Origin: Bifidobacterium myosotis
GTDB taxonomy: Bacteria; Actinomycetota; Actinomycetes; Actinomycetales; Bifidobacteriaceae
Assembly (NCBI RefSeq): GCF_002259745.1
Contig: NZ_MWWW01000011.1
Coordinates: 45,409 to 109,408 of the forward strand
Reading direction: 5' to 3'
DNA: 64,000 bases
Positions 50,161 to 57,787 of the stretch are shown here, one piece after another. Position 1 is the first letter of the stretch, and each line of letters opens with the position of its first letter. The translations under genes were made by a program, and so were the position numbers. Under the pieces are notes generated by a model, which was not told the origin of the DNA, did not search any database, and worked only from the letters and a program-made list of their open reading frames with translations.

Positions 50161-51921
50161 TCAGCCAACTTGGTGCGTGAACACATTATCGACATTGGTC
50201 CCGTTGTCGGACTTCACCGTCTCCGTCAACGTGTTGGTTGCCGAATCATAGGTGAGAGTCCTGACCGACGCCCACTTCTGATAGTCAGTGTCTCCGGCTT
50301 GCACATCCGTGCCGGCCGTAGGCGTCAACGTCAGAGTGTTCCCGTCGGACGTTACCGCATACGTGGTCAGGAATGTGTTGTCATGGCCCTTACCGAAAAG
50401 GTTGACATTGCCGTCAGCGGTGTTTCCATTGAAGACCAAGGTCTCCGTTGTGACGAATTCACCGTTGCGCGTCTGGAACTTGTACGTACCGGACGGCATT
50501 ACAGGCTCCGAGGGCTTCGGGTCACTGTCCGGAGCCGGAGGAAGAGCGTTGGTCTTTATGCGGTGGAGGAAGGCGGCCATATCCTGACGCTGCACGGGCT
50601 GGCCGACGCCGAACGTGTGGTCCGGATAGCCGGTGGAGATGCCGGTCTTGGCCAGCCAAGCGATGTCTTCCGCATGTGCGGTCGAACCGTTCACATCGGT
50701 GAACGTAATGCCGGCACCGGACTCGGCGGGGCCACCGAACTTGCCGGCGAACCGATGCAGGAACGCGGCCATATCCTGACGCTGCACCATCTTGCCGACG
50801 CCGAACGTGCCGTCCGCGTAACCGGTGGAGATGCCGGTCGAAGCCAGCCACCAGACTTCCTTGGCGTGTGCGGTGTTCTCGTTCACATCGGAGAACCGGG
50901 CCTTGTCCTCGGCGGACGGGGTGAAGGACGGGTTGCCGGCCAGACGATACAGGAACGCGGCCATATCCTGACGCTGCACCTGCTGGCCCACGCCGAAGGA
51001 CCCATCACCGTAGCCAGTGGAAATGCCGGACGAGGCCAACCACTCAATATCCGAGGCATGAGCCGTGCCGTTGTTGACGTCGGTGAAGGACCCCTCGCTG
51101 AAGCTCACGTTCCACGTACCGTTACCTCCCGAACGGCGTTCCAAAGTGCCCGGCAGCACGGAAACCGTGATGGTCTGGGCGCTGTTGGTCGAATTGCGCA
51201 CGCCCAGCGTCTCCGAGTCGGAGCCCCGCGGGATGTTATACACGGGGTTCACGCCGCCGACGTTCTGCGGCGCTCCGGTCAACGCGCAGACGCGGTTGTA
51301 GATGGAATCGACGCTGGCGCCCGAATTGCCGTTTTTAATCCAATCGACCGCGGTCTGCCCACGGTGGTTGGCGTCCCAGCGGAATCCGCCGGAGAACGAG
51401 TGAACGGGCGCATCCCCGCCGACACCGCCGTTGCTCTTGTCGTGGATGATCAGCGAATCGGCCTGATCCGCGGGGACCCCGTCCTGATGCACGGCAAGGG
51501 TGAACATGCGCCACAGCGAGATGTCATCGTCATCGGCGTTCGACACGGTCACGGACAACGCCCTGCCCGGCTGCAAAGTGTACCGGTAGGTCACGTAATA
51601 GCGGGTGTCGGTGTCATAACGGCCGCCGGCATCATCAAGCGTGAGGTTGTCGGAGGTGCCGTTCACCGCATCGCGCACCGGACGCTCCGCGATAGCCGGA
51701 GTATGAAGGAAGCTCTGATAATCCCCAGCTGTGCTGCGGTAGTAATCCACGGCTGCGGCGAGCTGCGCGTTGGCGCGGAAAGCCTCCGTAGAATCGTCCG
51801 CGACCGCCTGACCGCTCATCAACGCGCCGGACGTCAACGCCATAGCCGCGGCCGCGACGACTCCAAACACACGTTTCACGGTTACCGGCAAGGAATACAT
51901 TGATTGCGAATGTGTGACCAT
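50161..51921 (-). CDS. Secreted SLH-domain protein 3, SLH repeats internal
   Basis: A 586-residue exported protein starting MVTHSQSMYSLPVTVKRVFG (GAAGGTG upstream; a longer frame is rejected). Signal peptide cleavage is near GQAVA-DD, about residue 41. Residues 45-275 are an unrecognised domain with a GGFRWDANHRGQTAVDWI block. Three SLH repeats are at about 279-459, each with FGVGxxVQRQDMAAFL. Unlike its paralogues it continues with a Pro linker and a 109-residue beta-rich domain (GTYKFQTRNGEFVTTETLVF...) resembling a lipocalin-like fold. No homopolymer is seen at this gene. Confidence 0.9.
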   Translation of the reverse strand: MVTHSQSMYSLPVTVKRVFGVVAAAAMALTSGALMSGQAVADDSTEAFRANAQLAAAVDYYRSTAGDYQSFLHTPAIAERPVRDAVNGTSDNLTLDDAGGRYDTDTRYYVTYRYTLQPGRALSVTVSNADDDDISLWRMFTLAVHQDGVPADQADSLIIHDKSNGGVGGDAPVHSFSGGFRWDANHRGQTAVDWIKNGNSGASVDSIYNRVCALTGAPQNVGGVNPVYNIPRGSDSETLGVRNSTNSAQTITVSVLPGTLERRSGGNGTWNVSFSEGSFTDVNNGTAHASDIEWLASSGISTGYGDGSFGVGQQVQRQDMAAFLYRLAGNPSFTPSAEDKARFSDVNENTAHAKEVWWLASTGISTGYADGTFGVGKMVQRQDMAAFLHRFAGKFGGPAESGAGITFTDVNGSTAHAEDIAWLAKTGISTGYPDHTFGVGQPVQRQDMAAFLHRIKTNALPPAPDSDPKPSEPVMPSGTYKFQTRNGEFVTTETLVFNGNTADGNVNLFGKGHDNTFLTTYAVTSDGNTLTLTPTAGTDVQAGDTDYQKWASVRTLTYDSATNTLTETVKSDNGTNVDNVFTHQVG

Positions 51922-52158
51922 AATGCACCTTCTTCTCTGCTGGGATATGCACACAATCACCATGGTAATCCCGACCGACGCTTCCCACCAGATTCCACAA
52001 TGGGGCATGATGCCTAGGCCGACGTCCGTCATAACGCTTTAGCGGCTCTGCCGCATTCAAATCAGCCGTTCATGAATATTGCCTGAATTATCTATGAACG
52101 ACCGCTCAACACGCGATGGGGAACATGCGGACGAAACACCACCATCACTAGACTGAAT

Positions 52159-52184
52159 TCAGTGATGTATACCTGCATCACTGA
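52159..52184. promoter_or_regulatory. Inverted repeat over the promoter of SLH gene 4
   Basis: TCAGTGATG-N8-CATCACTGA, perfect over 9 bp per arm. A -10-like GATACT at 52191-52196 would place the spacer and -35 region inside this repeat, which suggests a repressor or activator site. Confidence 0.45.
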
Positions 52185-52225
52185 GATAGCGATACTCATC
52201 TTTCGAGAAGAAGGAAGGTACTGTG

Positions 52226-53897
52226 ATGAAGCGCATCAGCAAAGCCATCGTCGCGCTCGGCGCCGCGTTGGCAATGGTAATGGGGGGGGGGAGTCAGCGT
52301 AGCGCAAGCTGACGAGTACCCGTCGTATTCCACCAGCAATGTGAAGGTTTCGGAGATTGGCTCCCACACGGCGAACGTGACGTTTGATTGGAGCATCACC
52401 GGCACGACCACCGATCAAATCAAGAGCGTCTGCTTCGTCGTTCCGGTGGTACGCACCACTTCCATAACGCCGATTGAGAACCGCAAACTCCCTTATGCCT
52501 TTGGGGGACCATCCCCTTACAACTGCAGCAATGGACTTGACGACTCCGATCTCACCGACATGAGCCCGCAGGATGCCCAGGCTGCCTATGACAAGGTGTA
52601 TGGTGTGCATGATGATGATCTCACGCTCCCCGACGAAAACGGCGGACAGTACGTCGCGGCCAAGATTTCCGGACAGAGCTACTACCGGTACTATTCTAAG
52701 TCTTGGGATGGCAAGTCGCTGAGCGGTACCTTCTCTGCACCCGTCATTGGGCTGCTGCCCAACAGCACGTACGGCAATTCCTCATCCGACGCCCTCAGCA
52801 CATTCGAGCAACTCTGGGATCAGGGCGTTCGCCAGACGACGCCTGTTGATATCCGCTCCATGAGCGTAGGCCTGCAAGTGGAACTGAAAAACGGATCATT
52901 CATCTACTTCGGAATGGGCAGTTCGCAGGTTCCTGATTTTACGACGACTGCCGAGCCGGCGGGTCCTACCGACGATAAGCTGACGTCGGACACGAAGGAC
53001 AAGATCCACAGCGATAACGCAGGCAAAGTCGAGGCCGGCAAGTCCGCGCGCATCTACATCAACGACCTTAAGGAGAGCTGCAAGGTCGACGACGCGTCCT
53101 GCTTCTGGTACGGCTACATCTACTCCGAGCCGACTAGGCTCGTCAGCGCGAAGTCCGGCGGCCCCGAACTGCCAATCCAGAAGGATGATGCAGGCAAGTA
53201 CTACGTGGACGCGTTCATCCCCGACGGCTTCTCCGGCGAACACAAGATCGCATTGACCGACGAGACGGGCACCCTGCAGGGCTGGACCGACGTGACGGTG
53301 GACCGCGGCCAGACCAGCCCGTTCACGGACGTGATCAAGGGCAAGACCCCGCACTTCGACGAAATCCTGTGGCTGGCCGACCAGGGCATCTCCACCGGTT
53401 GGAAGCAGCCGGACGGCACCACCACGTTCGCCCCCGAAGCCGACGTGAACCGCCAGGACATGGCCGCCTTCCTGTACCGTCTGGCCGGTAGCCCCGAGTT
53501 CGACGAGACCAAGGCGAAGAACCCGTTCGCGGATGTCACGGAGAAGACCCCGCACTACAAGGAGATCCTGTGGCTCGCGTCCACGGGCATCACCACCGGC
53601 TACACGCAGGCCGACGGCACGGTCCGCTTCGAGGGCCTGGCCGGCGTGCAGCGTCAGGACATGGCCGCCTTCCTGCACAGGCTCGCCGACTACACCAAGG
53701 CCCCGGCCCCGACCGGCGAGGGCAAGTCGTTCACCGACGTGGACGAGAAGACCCCGCACGCCGAGGACATCGCCTGGCTGGCCAAGACCGGCGTGACCAC
53801 CGGATATGAGGACGGCACATTCGGCGGAAGCCGCATCGTGATCCGCCAGGACATGGCCGCCTTCCTCCAGCGCATGAAGACCAACGTCCTCAAGTAG
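52226..53897 (+). CDS. Secreted SLH-domain protein 4, out of frame through a G10 tract (phase-variable)
   Basis: From the ATG at 52226 (GAAGGAAGG upstream) the frame reads MKRISKAIVALGAALAMVMG and stops after 28 codons. Ten G at 52282-52291 cause the shift: with nine G the frame continues GVSVAQA-DEYPSYSTSN, a normal cleavage site, into the long frame to 53897. The full protein would have about 556 residues: an N-terminal domain like that of SLH protein 5, a Cys-containing domain (about 235-350), and three SLH repeats at the end. As sequenced the gene is off, unless the tract was miscounted. Confidence 0.88.
52282..52291 (+). repeat. G10 tract within the signal-peptide coding region
   Basis: Ten G. 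Nine G, or twelve, would restore the reading frame of SLH gene 4. Confidence 0.9.
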
Positions 53898-53933
53898 CAT
53901 CTGATAGGTGCTGACTCGTATCAGTTGGATTAG

Positions 53934-53963
53934 AACCCCGGCCTTGGTCGGGGCTCTTCTTTT
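53934..53963 (+). terminator. Terminator of SLH gene 4
   Basis: CCCCG and CGGGG with flanking pairs form a short stem around GCCTTGGT, followed by CTCTTCTTTT. The C10 tract follows within 5 bp. Confidence 0.6.
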
Positions 53964-53967
53964 GTGT

Positions 53968-53977
53968 CCCCCCCCCC
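53968..53977. repeat. Homopolymer of ten C upstream of SLH gene 5
   Basis: Ten C, 135 bp upstream of the ATG at 54113, directly after a -35-like TTGTGT (53962-53967). The best -10 candidate, CATTAT (53989-53994), would have a 21-bp spacer. Confidence 0.85.
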
Positions 53978-54112
53978 GATTAGTTTCTCATTATGAGGAA
54001 GCGTTCGGTTTCCGAAGGAGGGGGTGTGCAGGCCGGGTCCTGCCGCGTTGAGGAGTTTAGGGCAAACGGTAGTGCTCGTCTTGTATGCCTTTCGAAGTCG
54101 AAAGGATTCGAT

Positions 54113-55459
54113 ATGCAACATATAAGCAAGGTGCTTGTCGCGTTTGCAGCGGCGGCAGCCATGGCGCTCGGCACGGCCGGCACCGCACAGGCTGCTGACG
54201 ATAATTACAACGCGGACGTGACGTATTCCGTCAGCAATGTTAATGTTTCGAACGTCAAGGCCGACAGCGCCGAGGTCACCTTTGATTGGAATATCAGCGG
54301 TACGACCGCGGATCAGATTAAGAGTGTTTGCCCAGTCATAGCTGTACAGCGATTCACTTCCATGACGCTGCTCGAACAACGTAACGGTGGAGTCGGCTAC
54401 GGACCTTGGGATGTTCAGTGCCCCACGAAAGCTGAGGCGTCTCAGGATGACGTCAATAACACTGCACCTAAGGAGTGGGATCTGACACTCTGGGACGCTA
54501 ATCAGGCACCCTACACAGCCGCAAAATACTCTGGACAGGACTACTCCTACTCCTATCCTTCTGACACGAGTTGGGATGGCAAATCGCTAAGCGGCAAGGC
54601 CGATTTGCGGCTGGACGGCCTTCAGGCCGACAGCCTTTATGGCAACACCAAATACGATTTCCCGGGTGACGGTATTGTCAGCAAGTTCCATGAGCTCTGG
54701 GAGAACGGCGTTCGCGGTAAGACCCAGATTGATGTTCGTCTGCTGCTCGCTGGCCTGCATATCGATATGAAGGACGGCTCAGCCGTGTACTTCTCCACCG
54801 GTGCGGCCAATGTTCCCGATTTCACGACCGCAAAGAGCGATAACGGCAACGGCGGCGAGAACGGCGGTAATACTACTGTTTCCCCATTCTCTGATGTAAC
54901 GGATGCGACTCCGCATGCTGCGGATATCAAGTGGCTGGCCGACCAGGGCATCTCCACCGGTTTGAAGCAGCCGGACGGCACCACCACGTTCGCCCCCGAA
55001 GCCGACGTGAACCGCCAGGACATGGCCGCGTTCCTGTACCGTCTGGCCGGTAACCCCGAGTTCGACGCCGCGACCGCGAAGAACCCGTTCGCGGATGTCA
55101 CGGAGAAGACCCCGCACTACAAGGAGATCCTGTGGCTCGCGTCCACGGGCATCACCACCGGCTACACCCAGGCTGACGGCACGGTCCGCTTCGAGGGCCT
55201 GGCCGGCGTGCAGCGTCAGGACATGGCCGCCTTCCTGCACAGGCTCGCCGACTACGCCAAGGCCCCGGCCCCGACCGGCGAGGGCAAGTCGTTCACCGAC
55301 GTGGACGAGAAGACCCCGCACGCCGAGGACATCGCCTGGCTGGCCAAGACCGGCGTGACCACCGGATATGAGGACGGCACATTCGGCGGAAGCCGCATCG
55401 TGATCCGCCAGGACATGGCCGCCTTCCTGCACAGGATGAGCGACAACGTGCTCAAGTAA
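54113..55459 (+). CDS. Secreted SLH-domain protein 5
   Basis: A 448-residue exported protein starting MQHISKVLVAFAAAAAMALG with AAAGGA upstream; a longer frame is rejected. Cleavage is after AQA (about residue 26). Residues 30-255 are a domain shared with protein 4 (VTFDWNISGTTADQIKSVC; SWDGKSLSGKADLRLDGL; LLLAGLHIDMKDGSAVYF). A Gly/Asn linker leads to three SLH repeats. The SLH-coding DNA is nearly identical to that of gene 4 over 497 bp, but the last codons, stop and terminator match SLH gene 1. C10 lies in the upstream region. Confidence 0.92.
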   Translation: MQHISKVLVAFAAAAAMALGTAGTAQAADDNYNADVTYSVSNVNVSNVKADSAEVTFDWNISGTTADQIKSVCPVIAVQRFTSMTLLEQRNGGVGYGPWDVQCPTKAEASQDDVNNTAPKEWDLTLWDANQAPYTAAKYSGQDYSYSYPSDTSWDGKSLSGKADLRLDGLQADSLYGNTKYDFPGDGIVSKFHELWENGVRGKTQIDVRLLLAGLHIDMKDGSAVYFSTGAANVPDFTTAKSDNGNGGENGGNTTVSPFSDVTDATPHAADIKWLADQGISTGLKQPDGTTTFAPEADVNRQDMAAFLYRLAGNPEFDAATAKNPFADVTEKTPHYKEILWLASTGITTGYTQADGTVRFEGLAGVQRQDMAAFLHRLADYAKAPAPTGEGKSFTDVDEKTPHAEDIAWLAKTGVTTGYEDGTFGGSRIVIRQDMAAFLHRMSDNVLK

Positions 55460-55483
55460 TAGGCCCCGTTTAACCCCCCGTCA

Positions 55484-55518
55484 AATGGCTCTCCTCACAA
55501 CGAGGAGAGCCATTTTTC
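55484..55518 (+). terminator. Terminator of SLH gene 5, duplicated
   Basis: AAATGGCTCTCCTC and GAGGAGAGCCATTT followed by TTC; essentially identical to the terminator at 42816. It can also serve the convergent transferase gene. Confidence 0.88.
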
Positions 55519-55522
55519 ATGC

Positions 55523-57598
55523 CTAATGCTTCGCCTCACGCTTCTTGTCTGCGGCGAAAATCCTGCCCCACGTCTTGAGCGAAGGCAGGTCGTATGCGCG
55601 GTATTCCGCAGACAGCCGCTTCCAGTCGCGTAGAATCCGATTAACCAGACGGTAGCATTCCACCATGTTTCGGCGGAACAATGGGTCGTTGCGCTTCAAC
55701 CAGGACACGGAATTGCCATCCGGAGACGTAACCAAAGCTGAACGCACATGGCCGTTCGCAAGCCACGTCCACCAGTAGGAATCCTGCGCGGGAATGGCCA
55801 GATCTGGGCGCTCGGCATTCGACGCATCCTCCCGTGAGAGGAAACTCGCCGCGGCCGCCTTCAGGGCACTCTTGGCCTTGAACTTCCTCGACCTAGGGTG
55901 ACGCCGCGCGGAAACATACTCCCGCTGGGCTTCTGGGAAGTCCTCGAAACTCGGCTTGCCCTGCGCATCCGGGAATCCAGCGCGAAGCTCGCGAATCTCC
56001 CCCAGACGAGTCGGGAACGAGTCCACAATATACTGCGGGCCGCGCAGGATATCCCGCAACGCCTCATGACGCAGCCGCATAGCCGAATAGATGAATCGCA
56101 TGCCCAGCACGGCATCGCCATACATGCTTTCGAACAGCATGGGCTTGAACGGGCGGTCCGGCTGCAACAGCAACGCGGCGATCCACCGGTTGCGCACGAA
56201 GAAATACTCCTCCCACGTACGAGACGGGTCCTTGCTGTGCCATGCCTGATGCCATACGGCTACGCCGGGCAGTCCCACCGTGGGGAATCCAGCCCGCTTG
56301 GCGCGCATGCCGTATTCGATGTCATCAAATTTGATGAACACCGGCAGCGACAACCCAATGGTCTTCAGCGCCTTCACGGGGATCAGGCACATCCACCAGC
56401 CGTTGAAGTCCTCGTCGATGCGCTGATGGCGTTCCGAGGCGTCGCGCAACGGCTCGGCGGCGAAATCATGGTTGTAGCCCAGTTCCAGCGAGGGCTTCAT
56501 CCACATGCGCTGCCAGTCGAACCGCTCGCCCTGTGTATACAGCATGGTGCGATTATCCAAATGCAACATGCCGCCGCCCACCAGCAACGGCTTGAACGCA
56601 TAATCGGCGAACTGCACGGCACGGAGAATCGATTCCGGCTCGCTGATGGCATCGTCGTCCAGCAGCAGGCAGTACGAACTGGTTCCAGCCTCCACGGTTT
56701 CGTACATACCACGGGAGAAGCCGCCCGATCCGCCGAGATTGCGCTGTTGGATGTACGTCAGCTGGCGGCCGAGATCCTTGGCCACCCCGTCGAAATCAGC
56801 CTGATTGCACACATGGTCGGTCCCTTGATCGGTGCAGTACACCGTATCCAGGCGCTCGCGCAGAGCCGCAGCCCTGCTGATGGCCTTCAGCTGGTTCAGG
56901 CAGTAGGGCGCGCGGTTGAACGTGGCGATGGCGATGGACAACGTTGTCCTGACCTTGGCCGTTCGACGGGCGACCGGCACCTGCCATGCGGCGTCGCGCA
57001 CCTCCAGCCCGGAACCATGGGCGGCCGCTTCGGCGTCGAACCAGAAGAAGCCGCCATCCATGAGGTCGACCATGGGGATTTCGACCGATATCTGCTGCCA
57101 GTCGTCGGCAGTGTTTTCCTCATCACGAGTGCCGCCGGAGACGCCGCCGACATTCACCGAGCCGGCGGGGAAGAACAAACCGCGACCGTTGGACCGGTAC
57201 AGCAGCACCCGGCCGGCACCTCGCGCTTCAGCGACGAAACGCACCGTCTCCACGTTCGTCCAGCGCCGCCAATACCCGGCAGGGAAGGCGTTGAAGAACG
57301 TGCACAGCGAAGTCCGGGAGCCGGCGTTCACCTGCAGTCCCGTGCGGTCCACAAAGGCAAAGGAATCATTCGTGGCGCCGGAAGCCTTGCCGCCGGTCAG
57401 ACCGCGGCGAATCACACGCTGGAAAGAGGACTGGTTCATGCCGCCCAGATTGAGCTGCTCCATATCGATGCGCGGATCCAACAATGCATCCGACAGCATG
57501 GGCTGCGTCCAATCAAGCGCGTACAGCGGCCATACCTGATCGACGTCCTGAGTCGGGTAGACGACGCGGACGACACTCTCCCACTCACCGTCGCTCAT
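55523..57598 (-). CDS. Galactofuranosyltransferase, GlfT2-like (GT2 family)
   Basis: A 691-residue cytosolic/membrane-associated transferase starting MSDGEWESVVRVVYP, with AGGAGAT upstream; a longer frame is rejected. An N-terminal beta-sandwich (to about 190) precedes the GT-A domain: LSIAIATFNRAPYCLNQLKA, CLLLDDDAISEPES (metal-binding acidic triad), FNGWWMCLIPVKAL, FIKFDDIEYGMRAKRAGF and WHQAWHSKDPSRTWEEYFFVRNRW, all as in mycobacterial GlfT2, which polymerises galactofuranose. With glf nearby it should build a galactofuranan. It is divergent from the LTA-synthase-like gene. Confidence 0.92.
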   Translation of the reverse strand: MSDGEWESVVRVVYPTQDVDQVWPLYALDWTQPMLSDALLDPRIDMEQLNLGGMNQSSFQRVIRRGLTGGKASGATNDSFAFVDRTGLQVNAGSRTSLCTFFNAFPAGYWRRWTNVETVRFVAEARGAGRVLLYRSNGRGLFFPAGSVNVGGVSGGTRDEENTADDWQQISVEIPMVDLMDGGFFWFDAEAAAHGSGLEVRDAAWQVPVARRTAKVRTTLSIAIATFNRAPYCLNQLKAISRAAALRERLDTVYCTDQGTDHVCNQADFDGVAKDLGRQLTYIQQRNLGGSGGFSRGMYETVEAGTSSYCLLLDDDAISEPESILRAVQFADYAFKPLLVGGGMLHLDNRTMLYTQGERFDWQRMWMKPSLELGYNHDFAAEPLRDASERHQRIDEDFNGWWMCLIPVKALKTIGLSLPVFIKFDDIEYGMRAKRAGFPTVGLPGVAVWHQAWHSKDPSRTWEEYFFVRNRWIAALLLQPDRPFKPMLFESMYGDAVLGMRFIYSAMRLRHEALRDILRGPQYIVDSFPTRLGEIRELRAGFPDAQGKPSFEDFPEAQREYVSARRHPRSRKFKAKSALKAAAASFLSREDASNAERPDLAIPAQDSYWWTWLANGHVRSALVTSPDGNSVSWLKRNDPLFRRNMVECYRLVNRILRDWKRLSAEYRAYDLPSLKTWGRIFAADKKREAKH

Positions 57599-57744
57599 AT
57601 CATCTCCTATTTCTTTATGAGGCTCCATATGAGACATACGAACACTGTACGGTTGACGCCCAACAAAGCCCGGTTAGCGCTGCCGTCATTTTCAGGGTGG
57701 CATTCAGGGAATATTCAGGGACACGTCAGGTGGAGACGTTCGCC

Positions 57745-57750
57745 TACTAT
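57745..57750 (+). promoter_or_regulatory. -10 box of the LTA-synthase-like gene
   Basis: TACTAT, placing transcription start near 57757 and a leader of about 30 nt containing AGGCGG before the ATG at 57788. Confidence 0.4.
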
Positions 57751-57787
57751 GACTACGTACGTGAACAGCAGGTTAACAGGCGGTGTC

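Noticed and set aside
55898..57787. Very long plus-strand frame (1386 codons) leading into the LTA-synthase-like gene
   Set aside because: Its first 630 codons are the antisense of the GlfT2-like gene. The sense protein has clear family motifs, and the real start with promoter and ribosome binding site is at 57788.
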